Source: JAJYIW01 sp963781665 (GTDB lineage: Bacteria; Chloroflexota; Anaerolineae; Anaerolineales; Anaerolineaceae). From it: DNA of 64,000 bases. Numbering within the stretch: position 1 is the stretch's first letter; every line of letters begins with the position of its first letter. The position numbers were made by a program, and so were the translations under genes. The notes beneath the pieces are model-generated. The model did no database searches. It had not been told where the DNA came from and worked only from the letters and a program-made list of their open reading frames with translations. Location: assembly GCA_963781665.1 (NCBI GenBank), contig CAWAGA010000002.1:2356001-2420000 (forward strand), in the 5' to 3' direction. Below, in pieces: positions 50,315 to 59,618 of the stretch.

Positions 50315-52153
50315 ATGAAGATACCACTTAGAGCTTATTGGACATTACTGAGCCAGTATATTCGACCGCAATGGCGTGCGGCGGTGCTCCTGGCATTTTT
50401 GCTTTTGGGTGGAATCGGATTGCAGTTAATCAGTCCGCAGATCATTCGTTATTTTATTGACCAGGCTCAGGCTGGGGCTGCTATTGAAATTTTGACCCGC
50501 GCCGCCCTGCTGTACCTCTTACAGGCCATCATCCAACAAGCTGTTTCGGTGGTGGCTAAATACACGAGCGAAAACGTGGCCTGGCGCACGACCAACGCCC
50601 TCCGTTACGACCTGGCCGCTCACTGCCTGCACCTGGACCTGTCTTTTTTCAATTCCCATTCGCCTGGCGAGTTGATCGAACGGCTGGACGGCGACGTTAC
50701 CACCCTGGCGAACTTTTTTTCGCAGTTTGTGATCCAGTTCAGCGGTAATGTCATCCTCCTGGCCGGTATCTTGGCGGTCCTTTTTGTCCAGGATTGGCGA
50801 GTGGGCCTGGCGCTGGGTTTTTTTACCCTTTTGGCGTTAAGCGTGATGATGCGTTTCCGCAACCTGGGCGTGCCTTATTGGGCAGGTGAACGCCAGGCCA
50901 GTGCGGAATTATTTGGATTCCTTGAAGAAAGGCTGGCCGGTACTGAGGACATTCGCGCCAGCGGGGCAGAGCTCTACGTCATGCGCTGTTTCTACCAGCT
51001 TATGCGTACTTTACTGCAAAAAGCGCTCAAAGCTGGATTGGTCGTCAATATATTTCTGAATATAATGTTTTTCTTGTTCGCAGCTGGGACCGCGGCAGCT
51101 TTTGCCCTTGGCGCTTACCTGTACCAAAACCAAACGATAACGATTGGTACCGTCTACCTCATTTTTGCATACTCCTCTATGCTGCAGCGCCCGATCGATA
51201 CCATTGTTCACCAAATCGAGGACCTGCAAAAAGCCGGAGCCGGGATTGGCCGCATCAAGACTTTGCTAGAGCAGCACAGTAAGCTGCCGGTAGACCTCAC
51301 TGGCGCGCATGTGGCCGCGCCGCAGGGAGCCCTGGCAATTTCTTTCCAGGATGTGACGTTCGGTTACGATGATGGCCCGCCTGGCGCTGGTCAACAAGGC
51401 GCGGATCACAGCCAGGTTTTCGAGTTGACGATTGGCAAGGAAATCGTGTTAAACAACGTGTCGTTCAAATTGAATCCCGGCGCTACCCTTGGCTTATTAG
51501 GCCGCACTGGCAGCGGCAAAACAACGCTGGCGCGTTTGCTCTTCAGGTTTTATAACCCGGATCATGGCAGCATCCACATTGCATCCGATCATTTTCCAGG
51601 CACTTCACTTGATCTGCGCGACCTCCCTCTCGCAGAATTCCGAAAGCGGATTGGCCTGGTCACCCAGGATATTCAACTTTTCAATGCTACTGTGCGTGAA
51701 AACCTGACATTTTTCGATCGCGGCGTATCGGACGAACGCATCTTCCAGGTTTTGCGCGAATTGGGATTGGCAGATTGGTTGGAGGCACTACCACGTGGGC
51801 TGGATACTGTCCTCGATGCTGGTGGTGGTGGCCTTTCAGCAGGAGAGGCGCAGCTGTTAGCTTTCGTCCGCGTTTTTCTGAAGGACCCAGGGCTGGTTGT
51901 TTTGGATGAAGCATCATCAAGGCTGGATCCTGCAACCGAGGGGTTGATCGAAAAGGCTGTTACCCGTCTGGCCCAGGGGCGAACGACAATTATCATTGCC
52001 CACCACCTGCGAACCGTCCTGCGCGCCAGCGAGATCATGGTTCTGGAGAATGGCCGCGTGCTCGAATTTGGCGAAAGAGAGCGTTTGGAGCGAGACTCGG
52101 ATTCTCATTTCTATCACTTGCTTCAAGCTGGGATGGAGGAGGTACTGGTATGA
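50315..52153 (+). CDS. ABC exporter half-transporter (permease-ATPase), subunit A
   Basis: About 612 aa, with six membrane helices followed by an ATPase domain, of the MsbA/LmrA type. Walker A is LLGRTGSGKTTLARLLF, Q-loop GLVTQDIQLF, Walker B LVVLDEASSRLDP with catalytic Glu, and H-loop IIAHHL. The signature is LSAGEAQLLAF rather than LSGGQ, so this signature is degenerate. ATG 50315 is preferred to the TTG at 50276. It overlaps the next gene by 4 bp (ATGA), and the two products probably form an asymmetric heterodimer. Confidence 0.9.
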   Translation: MKIPLRAYWTLLSQYIRPQWRAAVLLAFLLLGGIGLQLISPQIIRYFIDQAQAGAAIEILTRAALLYLLQAIIQQAVSVVAKYTSENVAWRTTNALRYDLAAHCLHLDLSFFNSHSPGELIERLDGDVTTLANFFSQFVIQFSGNVILLAGILAVLFVQDWRVGLALGFFTLLALSVMMRFRNLGVPYWAGERQASAELFGFLEERLAGTEDIRASGAELYVMRCFYQLMRTLLQKALKAGLVVNIFLNIMFFLFAAGTAAAFALGAYLYQNQTITIGTVYLIFAYSSMLQRPIDTIVHQIEDLQKAGAGIGRIKTLLEQHSKLPVDLTGAHVAAPQGALAISFQDVTFGYDDGPPGAGQQGADHSQVFELTIGKEIVLNNVSFKLNPGATLGLLGRTGSGKTTLARLLFRFYNPDHGSIHIASDHFPGTSLDLRDLPLAEFRKRIGLVTQDIQLFNATVRENLTFFDRGVSDERIFQVLRELGLADWLEALPRGLDTVLDAGGGGLSAGEAQLLAFVRVFLKDPGLVVLDEASSRLDPATEGLIEKAVTRLAQGRTTIIIAHHLRTVLRASEIMVLENGRVLEFGERERLERDSDSHFYHLLQAGMEEVLV

Positions 52154-53940
52154 AACCCACTTCAAGCAAGCCATCCACCTACCTACCAACCTGGCGTTAC
52201 CTTTGGGAGCTGGCGCGCTATCGCCCCTGGCTTTATCTGGCCTTAGGCGTTTTGGAGTGGCTCTTTTTCGGGGTTTTCCCCCAACTGGTTGGCTTGATCA
52301 TGCAGGCATATTTCGACCGGCTGACCGGAAATGTGACTGTAGGACCTGGCGTCTGGGCCTTGATTGCTTTTCTGGTCGTGATTGCACTGGGAAAAGCTGG
52401 GGCTATATTCGGCGACGTGCTGGTTTACTTTAATTTCCGCTACACCCTGGAGGCTTTATTACGTAAGAACCTGCTTGAATTTATTCTCAGCCGTCCAGGT
52501 GCGAAGGCGATTTCGACTTCACCCGGAGAAATGATCAGCCGTTTCAGGGAAGACGTCAATGAGATTGCTTTTTTCATGGCCGAGTCGTTAATCCTGGTTG
52601 GCTTTGGATTTTTTGCGATCATGGCAGTGATTGTCATGCTCAGGATCAATCCGTTGATCACGCTGATCGTCATGGCGCCATTTGTATTAGTATTTGTGGG
52701 GGCCAACCTCGGCAAGAAAGGTTACCAGAAATATCGGGAAGTCTTCCGAAGCACCACTGGAAAGGTAACTGGCTTCATCGGTGAAATGTTTGGAGCAGTT
52801 CAGGCAGTGCAGGTGGCTGTAGCAGAAAAACCAGTTCTGGCGCAGTTCGAAAAGCTGAATGAGAGCCGGCGTCAGGCTGCGCTCAAGGACCGCCTGTTCA
52901 GTGAAATGCTGGATACGCTTTACCGCAACTCAGCCAACATCGCAACGGGCCTTATCCTGATTTTAGTTGGAAAGTCTCTGTCTGCTGGCAGTTTTACCGT
53001 GGGCGATTTCGCCCTCTTCGTGTACTATATGGGGATCATCACCGATTTCACCGCAATTTTTGGGGAGAAAATTGCCTGGTATCGCCAGGTTGGGGTTTCA
53101 TTCAACCGGTTGTGGGAGGTTATGCCGGAGGTATCCCCTTCAGCAATCGTACGTCATGGGCCGATCCATATTCATGGCAAATTACCCGAGATCCCTTATA
53201 TACCCAGATCTAACATCGACCGGTTTACGCAGTTGGACCTTCAAGATATTTCCTACAGGCATCCGGAATCCGAGAAGGGGATTGAAGGAATCAGTTTCTC
53301 CCTGGAATGCGGTTCGTTTACTGTAATTACCGGGCGCGTAGGATGTGGTAAGACGACCTTGCTGAAGGTTATCCTTGGTTTGCTGCCAAGACAAGCCGGT
53401 GAAATCCGGTGGAATGGCATTGTGGTAACTGACCCGGCAAGGTTCTTTGTACCTCCCCGCAGCTCATACACTGCTCAATCTCCAGCCCTATTCAGCGAAT
53501 CAGTGAGGGATAACCTGTTGATGGGTCTGCCAGAGTCCCAGGTTAACCTTTCGGAAGCCATCTATTTGTCGGTTATGGAAAACGATCTTAAAGAATTGGA
53601 CCAGGGGTTGGACACCGTCATCGGAACAAAGGGTATCAAGCTTTCAGGAGGGCAGCGACAGCGGGTTGCCGCGGCTCGTATGTACGTTCGCCAATCAGAG
53701 CTGTACCTCCTCGACGATATATCGAGCGCGCTGGATGTTGAGACCGAACAGCTGCTCTGGGAGCGAGTTCAGTTACTTAAAGATGCCACCTGCCTGGTCG
53801 TATCCCATCGCAAACCGGCCTTGCGCCTTGCAGATCGGATTATCGTTCTGAAGGATGGCCGGATTGACGCGGTGGGAAAGCTTGACCAACTTCTGGAAAG
53901 CTCGGAAGAGATGCGCTGTTTGTGGCGAGGTGAAGGCTAG
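52150..53940 (+). CDS. ABC exporter half-transporter (permease-ATPase), subunit B
   Basis: A 596-aa partner of the preceding subunit with six membrane helices and an ATPase domain. Walker A is ITGRVGCGKTTLLKVIL and the signature is canonical (IKLSGGQRQRVAAARMY). Walker B is LYLLDDISSALDV, where Asp replaces the catalytic Glu, making one nucleotide site non-hydrolytic. With the degenerate signature of subunit A this fits the heterodimeric exporter class. The cargo is unknown. Start ATG 52150 is coupled to the upstream stop. Confidence 0.9.
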   Translation: MKPTSSKPSTYLPTWRYLWELARYRPWLYLALGVLEWLFFGVFPQLVGLIMQAYFDRLTGNVTVGPGVWALIAFLVVIALGKAGAIFGDVLVYFNFRYTLEALLRKNLLEFILSRPGAKAISTSPGEMISRFREDVNEIAFFMAESLILVGFGFFAIMAVIVMLRINPLITLIVMAPFVLVFVGANLGKKGYQKYREVFRSTTGKVTGFIGEMFGAVQAVQVAVAEKPVLAQFEKLNESRRQAALKDRLFSEMLDTLYRNSANIATGLILILVGKSLSAGSFTVGDFALFVYYMGIITDFTAIFGEKIAWYRQVGVSFNRLWEVMPEVSPSAIVRHGPIHIHGKLPEIPYIPRSNIDRFTQLDLQDISYRHPESEKGIEGISFSLECGSFTVITGRVGCGKTTLLKVILGLLPRQAGEIRWNGIVVTDPARFFVPPRSSYTAQSPALFSESVRDNLLMGLPESQVNLSEAIYLSVMENDLKELDQGLDTVIGTKGIKLSGGQRQRVAAARMYVRQSELYLLDDISSALDVETEQLLWERVQLLKDATCLVVSHRKPALRLADRIIVLKDGRIDAVGKLDQLLESSEEMRCLWRGEG

Positions 53941-54016
53941 AAAACGACAAAAAAACCCGGCAAGATTGGGCAAAATCCGGCCGGGGGAAAACGAACTTCT
54001 TATCGATTCTAAAGAA
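53941..54016. other. convergent intergenic hairpin
   Basis: CCCGGC and GCCGGG, about 20 nt apart, could pair between the convergent exporter and FecR genes. No clear T-run follows on either strand, so a terminator role is uncertain. Confidence 0.25.
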
Positions 54017-55816
54017 TCAAGGTTTTTTGTCGCCCGGACTCTGTTTTGTCGGCCGGTTCTCGTTAGTTGGGCGGGGAGTCGGTGTTGGAGGTTTCCCTTG
54101 ACCGTTGGCCGGTTGGACCGGTTTTACTTTTTTGGCATCATCCTTAAGCTGCTGCTCGATCTGTCCCCAGCCCATTCCTGATGACCGCATGGCGAAGATT
54201 TCATCAACCGGCATTGCAATATCTGTGGTGCTGTACTCTTCACTTAAGGAATATGCCAGGTCAATTTCACCAAAGCCGTGACCCTGGCAGAACCAATCCA
54301 TAATTTCGGTATAGGCTACGTTATACCGTTCGGCGATTGTCTGGCCATCTGGCTGGATAAAATCGGGATTGGTGCATGAATTGCTGTTATTCTGGGCTCC
54401 TGAATTTTGATTGGTCGATGATTCGGTCGCTCCTTCGTTGTTCGGCCCCACCGTATCAGTATCCGTTGGCCCCTGACCTGCTGGGTTCATTGACGTCTGT
54501 GTATCGCCTGGCGGTGGTTTTCTCTGTACAATTACGCTGATCTGGGTTCCGATACTGGTCGCAAGCCACGTACCGTCTGGTTGTACATTGAAAGACACCT
54601 CAACGGCATCGCCAACTCTTAACCCCGAGTCAATTTCTGTTTTGGAGTTGACAGCCAATGTTTTTCCACCGACCTTCCAGGTTTCATTCCCCATCACTTT
54701 TACCAATCCCGTAAACCTGGCTTTTTCATTACGCTTGCTCACCAAGGCTATTTGGTCTGCAATCCATTCGCCATTAGCCTGAATTCGACCTCGGGCTGAA
54801 ACGAAATCGCCTTGCACAAGTTGGTTCAGGAAGGTTGTCTGGTCGTTTATACTGAAGGTGACACCTGCTACCATCCATTGATTGTCTGTTATGGACGATA
54901 TTTCCCCTTGTAAGAAGAATTGGAAGGAGGGGGTTAATGGGAAGGCGTTTGGCACGACCATCGTAGTCTGGCCGGCGGTCAGATAAACCTGGTCTCCACT
55001 CCCATCTACCTGGACTTTGCCTCTATCAACTGTAAATAAAGAAATACCATCTGTGTTGACATCTACCTCGAAAATGGTGCCGTGTACCGATGCCTGTCCC
55101 GATGGAGTCGTTACCAAGTAAAAACTCGAACTGCTTTTTAGGGGGACGACGTTATGAACGGTTGTTCCGATTTCTTGTGAAATTTGAATCTGAAGCGATT
55201 TATTCCAACCACCATCTAATTTTGTCAGCATGACAGTGGTATCGGGGCCGATGACCGTCTGGCTGCCATCATAGAATTCAATCGTTGCGCTCGATCCCGA
55301 AAAGGTATGGATACTCTGGCCTTCGTGGACTTTCCCGCCAGGCGTGGCAAAGGTCTCCACGGCCTGCGTTTGCGGTCCGCTCAATTCGACAACTCCAGTG
55401 ACATTAGCCAGGGAGGCGCTGTGAGCCGAAACAGGGCCGGCATTGTAAAACCATACTCCAACAGCAGCAAAAACTGCCAGCACACCAACAGCCAGGCCAG
55501 TTTTCCAGCTCGGCTGAAGCACCAAATCTCCTAATGCACTCCATGAAAATCCAAGGTGAACACCGGATCGCTTTTTATGGAATGCATTACCTGAACTGCG
55601 TGCGGTTATGAACTCGGCAACGACTTTTTCCTGTTGACTTTTTGCTTTTTCCTGGCTTAATTCAGGGTGAGGTATGGATCGGGTTTGATCGACCAGGCGG
55701 ATCAGAGGAATTAATTGCTGGTCCTGTTGCGGCAGGTTTTCCAAGACCTCCTCAAGGGGCTTGCCATGTTCCAGCTCTTCTAACCGTTTCTGAAGAATGT
55801 CATCCAATTTTGACAT
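54017..55816 (-). CDS. membrane FecR-domain protein with DUF5666-like repeats, probable anti-sigma partner
   Basis: A 599-aa protein. The cytosolic N-terminus (residues 1-100) reads like an anti-sigma region (MSKLDDILQKRLEELEHGK, then VDQTRSIPHPELS), followed by one membrane helix (about 106-126). The extracytoplasmic FecR domain contains GVVELSGPQTQAVETF, VHEGQSIHTFSGSSATIEFY and GQASVHGTIFEVDV. Two DUF5666-like beta repeats (ITDNQWMVAGVTFSIN; VMGNETWKVGGKTLAVNSKT) follow, then a Pro/Asn/Gln-rich tail and a helical end. The start overlaps the end of the ECF sigma gene by 17 bp, so the two form a regulatory pair that senses an outside signal. Confidence 0.8.
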   Translation of the reverse strand: MSKLDDILQKRLEELEHGKPLEEVLENLPQQDQQLIPLIRLVDQTRSIPHPELSQEKAKSQQEKVVAEFITARSSGNAFHKKRSGVHLGFSWSALGDLVLQPSWKTGLAVGVLAVFAAVGVWFYNAGPVSAHSASLANVTGVVELSGPQTQAVETFATPGGKVHEGQSIHTFSGSSATIEFYDGSQTVIGPDTTVMLTKLDGGWNKSLQIQISQEIGTTVHNVVPLKSSSSFYLVTTPSGQASVHGTIFEVDVNTDGISLFTVDRGKVQVDGSGDQVYLTAGQTTMVVPNAFPLTPSFQFFLQGEISSITDNQWMVAGVTFSINDQTTFLNQLVQGDFVSARGRIQANGEWIADQIALVSKRNEKARFTGLVKVMGNETWKVGGKTLAVNSKTEIDSGLRVGDAVEVSFNVQPDGTWLATSIGTQISVIVQRKPPPGDTQTSMNPAGQGPTDTDTVGPNNEGATESSTNQNSGAQNNSNSCTNPDFIQPDGQTIAERYNVAYTEIMDWFCQGHGFGEIDLAYSLSEEYSTTDIAMPVDEIFAMRSSGMGWGQIEQQLKDDAKKVKPVQPANGQGKPPTPTPRPTNENRPTKQSPGDKKP

Positions 55817-56363
55817 GTTTTACCTCTGGGTTGTACAGTAGGCCACGTAGTGAGATCAAGGCCCGATGCTGCAGACCCTTTATCGCGTCCTCGCTCTTGT
55901 GTAGGATGCCGGCGACTTGAGTAAGCGACATCCCTTCGATGAATCTCAAGATAATAACGTCGCGTTGATCGTCTGTCAATTTCTTTAGCGTGCTGTGTAG
56001 AAGCTCACTAGATAATCTTTTCTCGATGATTTCATCCATAGGTTGGGCAGGTTCTTTTATATTCTCGTGTAATTCGGTGTTCATATGTAAAGCCTGTTTT
56101 CGGTGGTGATCGATCGCCAGATTACGTGCGATTTGGAACAGCCAGGCCTGGAAGGGTACATTTCTTATGCGGTAACCAGGCAGAGCCTGGATCATTTTCA
56201 AAAACACCTCAGAAGTTAGATCTTCTGCAATATGTGTATCACCTACCCGATAATAGAGAAAACGATAAATTTTCTGATAGTTATTCTCAAAGAGACAACT
56301 AATAGCCTCCGCTGCACCATCCTGGGCGCGGGTTACTAGCTCGTCATTTGAAGCGTTCGTCAT
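55800..56363 (-). CDS. ECF-type sigma-70 factor
   Basis: A 187-aa alternative sigma factor. Region 2: LFENNYQKIYRFLYYRVGDT, AEDLTSEVFLKMIQALPGY and FQAWLFQIARNLAIDHHRKQ. Region 4: LLHSTLKKLTDDQRDVIILR and FIEGMSLTQVAGILHKSEDA. ATG 56363 (MTNASNDE) gives the right length; the longer frame to 56606 is not family-like. It is translationally coupled to the FecR-like membrane protein. Target promoters cannot be read here. Confidence 0.9.
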   Translation of the reverse strand: MTNASNDELVTRAQDGAAEAISCLFENNYQKIYRFLYYRVGDTHIAEDLTSEVFLKMIQALPGYRIRNVPFQAWLFQIARNLAIDHHRKQALHMNTELHENIKEPAQPMDEIIEKRLSSELLHSTLKKLTDDQRDVIILRFIEGMSLTQVAGILHKSEDAIKGLQHRALISLRGLLYNPEVKHVKIG

Positions 56364-56454
56364 GCAATACTCATTCGCTCTACTAGAATGGTGAGTTCTC
56401 CTGTTATACGCTTTCTTTATTAATATAACGAGGAAACCTCTGGAAGGATTCGAT

Positions 56455-57780
56455 CTAATAAGCCCGGATAGCCAGGCCGGATACGACGCTGCTAAAAATG
56501 TTGGCGGATTTGACTTTATGCGGACCGAAAATACGATGTAGCATTTCGATGAAGCAAGGTATGTTTGAAGAGCCCCCAGTGCGGATAACAGAATCGATAT
56601 CTTCAAGCGATAAACCTGATCTGGCGATCGTATCTGTCAGGCAGTCTTCGATTAATCTGTACGGTTCGCGGATATCGTCTTCGAACTGCAGACGTGTCAA
56701 CAACTCCCAAATTTGAATATCTTCGTCTTTGAGAGTAACGACCGTGGATTTTTGATTCGAAAGGGTAATTTTTGCGGATTCAACTTTGTTATAAAACTGG
56801 AAAGCCAGGTCATTGAAGATCAAAGCTTCTAAAGCTTTCAAGCGCGTAGGCACACTGCTCCGAGTAACGGCCTGTTCCAGGCGGTATTTCATCTCTGGAG
56901 TGCTCATTTGTGGCAGTACCTGCCAATCGGCAACTGATTCGATCCATTTTTCGAGGTCTGGGTCATTCTCGGGAAGGCCTTTTCCCATGTGCTCCAGCAT
57001 TCTGTTACGGATGATGGTCTGGTCGAAATCCGCGCCGGCAATGCCAATCCCGCCGTTGGTGAATACTTGCCTGTTTCCAGGGTCTCCCAGGCGCATTATG
57101 GTGATATCGAGCGTCCCGCCCCCGAAATCGAAGATTAAAACAATCTCGGGTCGGGTAAGCGCCAATTCGTAAGAAAGAGCTGCCGCAACAGGTTCTAGCT
57201 CAAAGGTCACCTTTTTAAACCCGGCCTCAAACGCAGCCTCACGCAGGGTTTCTTCCGAAAGTTGGTCTTTTTGTGGGTCCTGGAAAAAATGGACTGGCCT
57301 GCCCAAGGTTACTTCTTGGATTGGATCGCCGAGCGCTGCCTCAGCTCGTTGTTTCAGCGTTATCAGATAGGTTTTAATGAGCGTATGCAGCTCATAATAG
57401 CGATCAAAGACCTGGGTGCCGTTGTATCCATCTGAACGCAACCCGGTCTTGAGGTATTGAAGCAGCCTCCCCGGCAGCAATTCGTCGACCAGGACGAAAA
57501 TGTCGCGGATGTAAAACATATCTGAGCCGCGATATTCCAACTCCCCAGATCTTTTTTTGACAAAACGCCTCGGCCGGTCAACGTTATTCTTATAGTAAAG
57601 GCTGATGGCTTCTTGGCCGATAAATGGTTGGTCGTCTCGGGTAATGTATAAGATCGACTTAACCACTTCGGGAGATGAACTGCCTGGTTCGAGCGGGAGT
57701 AAGTGGACATGGGTCCCGTCGTACCATGCGACCCCAGAGTTCGAAGTGCCAAAATCTATTCCGACTCGTTTTCCAGGCAT
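56455..57780 (-). CDS. Hsp70-like ATPase (YegD/DnaK ATPase domain only)
   Basis: A 441-aa actin-fold ATPase of the Hsp70 family. Phosphate-1 is VGIDFGTSNSGVAWYDG, phosphate-2 is VLIFDFGGGTLDITIMRLGD, and the adenosine motif is IRTGGSSNIPCFIEML. The usual substrate-binding domain of DnaK is missing; the protein ends at VVSGLAIRAY. This resembles YegD-type proteins. It starts 3 bp after the stop of the GyrA-CTD-like gene and is surely co-transcribed with it, suggesting that the two work together. Confidence 0.85.
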   Translation of the reverse strand: MPGKRVGIDFGTSNSGVAWYDGTHVHLLPLEPGSSSPEVVKSILYITRDDQPFIGQEAISLYYKNNVDRPRRFVKKRSGELEYRGSDMFYIRDIFVLVDELLPGRLLQYLKTGLRSDGYNGTQVFDRYYELHTLIKTYLITLKQRAEAALGDPIQEVTLGRPVHFFQDPQKDQLSEETLREAAFEAGFKKVTFELEPVAAALSYELALTRPEIVLIFDFGGGTLDITIMRLGDPGNRQVFTNGGIGIAGADFDQTIIRNRMLEHMGKGLPENDPDLEKWIESVADWQVLPQMSTPEMKYRLEQAVTRSSVPTRLKALEALIFNDLAFQFYNKVESAKITLSNQKSTVVTLKDEDIQIWELLTRLQFEDDIREPYRLIEDCLTDTIARSGLSLEDIDSVIRTGGSSNIPCFIEMLHRIFGPHKVKSANIFSSVVSGLAIRAY

Positions 57781-57783
57781 CTT

Positions 57784-58956
57784 TCACGCCTCATTTTTGG
57801 ACAAGGTGGCTGGCGGTAAAGCTGCCAGACTCACGATCCGAGCATCACTATCTGTGCTGATGAGCTCACCTTGCCGGATGAAATTACCTGGTTTGAAAGC
57901 GGAAAGGCAGCCGGCATCGTTCAGCACCAATAACCAATCAGCACTGTTAGCAGTAACCGCGCCAGCCACGATTTCGGCCTCTTTTTTTGCGGGGAAGAGA
58001 CGCCGGACTTTTTGTTCGCCGTTTTTCCCGGATGATATCCAGGATTGGTTCTGGAAATACACCCGGCCATTCTGGGTGATCCCAATCAGCATTTCGCCCG
58101 GGGCGAAGATCGATGCCGCAGCGATATAATCATTGACCTTGAATCGCATAATTTCATCCAGGGTTACCGATAAAGCGCGGGTATCGATCCCAAGGCAATT
58201 GCCTGCTTTCGAGACCAATACCAGAAGCTGGTTATCATTACAAAAGACCAGGTTCAGAATCCGGTCGAAATTAAATTTGACACCCTTGCCGATATTGTTG
58301 TTGGCAATAAAAGTATTGAGATATTGGTTCGAAATTTTCCGGGCATATCCAAACCGGCTGACCTGCACGCAGTAGTCGTAAGCGTGCATGCGAGTGACCG
58401 GCAAAATCCAGATCAATTCTTCCAGGCTACGCAGCTCAATCTGGTAGGCGCCGGCCCAATCCAATGTGTCTGGCATACCCGGAGGAAGCTCCTCGATGGA
58501 GAGGATAGAAGTTCGCCCGGTGCTGAAGATAAGCAGCAGCTGGTCATAATCGTTGACGGCTAACAAGCCGGAACTATAGCTCTGTAAGTCAGGCGTTCCT
58601 TCGATATGGGCAAAGGTCTGCCCTTGGACCAGTTCGGTTTCCTCTAACTGGAGCCGCAGCAGTTGACCGCGATCGTTGTAGACCAGCAGGCTGCGAGAGG
58701 TATGTGCCACCTGAAAATCGCCTCCGGTTGATTGGCGTTTCAAGAGGTCTAGTTGAAATTCCAGTTCGGCAATTTTTTTCTCGAATTGGCGGACCTTGTT
58801 GCCCGTACTCAATTCGAGGTTTTTAGCTCGCAGGTCTTCATTTTCGTGGTCCAGTTCGAGCAGCCGGTCAGTAATCTGCCTGATCAGGATAGGTGCCACC
58901 ACCGGGGCGGCTTCTACCTGACGGATCCATTCATTTATTTTTGCCTGGGTGATCAT
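57784..58956 (-). CDS. coiled-coil protein with GyrA C-terminal-like beta-propeller
   Basis: A 390-aa protein. N-terminal 85 residues are helical and coiled (ITDRLLELDHENEDLRAKNL, then FEKKIAELEFQLDLLKRQ). The rest shows repeated blades with the GyrA/ParC C-terminal pattern: SLLVYNDRGQLLRLQLEE, CVQVSRFGYARKISNQYLNT, LLVLVSKAGNCLGIDTR and MLIGITQNGRVYFQNQSW. In gyrase this propeller wraps DNA. Here it stands without any topoisomerase core. It is first in an operon with the Hsp70-like gene. Confidence 0.7.
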   Translation of the reverse strand: MITQAKINEWIRQVEAAPVVAPILIRQITDRLLELDHENEDLRAKNLELSTGNKVRQFEKKIAELEFQLDLLKRQSTGGDFQVAHTSRSLLVYNDRGQLLRLQLEETELVQGQTFAHIEGTPDLQSYSSGLLAVNDYDQLLLIFSTGRTSILSIEELPPGMPDTLDWAGAYQIELRSLEELIWILPVTRMHAYDYCVQVSRFGYARKISNQYLNTFIANNNIGKGVKFNFDRILNLVFCNDNQLLVLVSKAGNCLGIDTRALSVTLDEIMRFKVNDYIAAASIFAPGEMLIGITQNGRVYFQNQSWISSGKNGEQKVRRLFPAKKEAEIVAGAVTANSADWLLVLNDAGCLSAFKPGNFIRQGELISTDSDARIVSLAALPPATLSKNEA

Positions 58957-59058
58957 GTCCTTCCTATTATAATGTATGTCTACCGAGAGCTTTTTGCAGG
59001 CAAGAGGTTCTTTGCGCCATCGAAGGCGTGGCTGTAAACAGGAATTTTGCTTGATTCA

Positions 59059-59083
59059 ACTTATCTTTCGCTGTAAGATAAGT
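59059..59083. promoter_or_regulatory. inverted repeat in the divergent promoter region
   Basis: ACTTATCTT (59059-59067) and AAGATAAGT (59075-59083), a perfect 9-bp inverted repeat with a 7-nt spacer, 17 bp before ATG 59101 and between two divergent transcripts. It could be an operator or an mRNA hairpin. Confidence 0.5.
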
Positions 59084-59100
59084 ACAGGAGATATTTTGGA

Positions 59101-59466
59101 ATGAAAACCCCGCTACAATACAAAAAACAAATTGAGGAATTGGGACTGGACCAGATTAAGACTGAAGATCTTACTCCGGAAGAAGTAAAACAAAGCATAT
59201 CCCGGCTGGCTGAGGCGCAAACACATTTGCGGAATATCGAGGTCGGCCTTAATATGGATATGCATGCATTGCGCTCACAATATCAAGGCCGGATCGCAGC
59301 ACTCAGCATTAATACAGGGCGCAAGCCTCGGGTTGAGGAGGAACAGCGCGCTCAAGAAGAACGAGATACGAAACTGGCGCCGTTTGAGGATGTAAAGACG
59401 CAACTCCAGGCACTAATCACAGATATTTCTGAAAAGCTTACAGCTCTTGGGAAGATTCAGGCTTAG
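59101..59466 (+). CDS. small coiled-coil protein, unknown function
   Basis: A 121-aa cytosolic protein that is almost wholly helical: YKKQIEELGLDQIKTEDLTP, VKQSISRLAEAQTHLRNIEV, and a C-terminal helix VKTQLQALITDISEKLTAL. It is separated from the Hsp70/propeller operon by a short divergent region. No family is recognised. GGAG lies near ATG 59101. Its position suggests a possible partner of the divergent operon, but nothing else supports this. Confidence 0.6.
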   Translation: MKTPLQYKKQIEELGLDQIKTEDLTPEEVKQSISRLAEAQTHLRNIEVGLNMDMHALRSQYQGRIAALSINTGRKPRVEEEQRAQEERDTKLAPFEDVKTQLQALITDISEKLTALGKIQA

Positions 59467-59518
59467 GTAAAAGGGGGAATTGATTTTAGAACCAGGATTA
59501 ATACAAAAAAAGCAATGT

Positions 59519-59567
59519 CGCCATCACTGTCAGTGTCCCCCAAAAGGATTTTCTGGCAATGATGGCG
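59519..59567. terminator. long-loop hairpin in convergent region
   Basis: CGCCATCA (59519-59526) and TGATGGCG (59560-59567) can pair between two convergent genes. The loop is long (33 nt) and no T-run follows directly, so it is a candidate only. Confidence 0.3.
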
Positions 59568-59618
59568 GCATACGAGGAGTTTTTTAGACTCCAATGCCTG
59601 GATTGACCCCTGAATCGA

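Noticed and set aside
56364..56606. N-terminal extension of the sigma factor
   Set aside because: Overlaps the end of the Hsp70 gene and has no sigma-region content. ATG 56363 gives the normal length.
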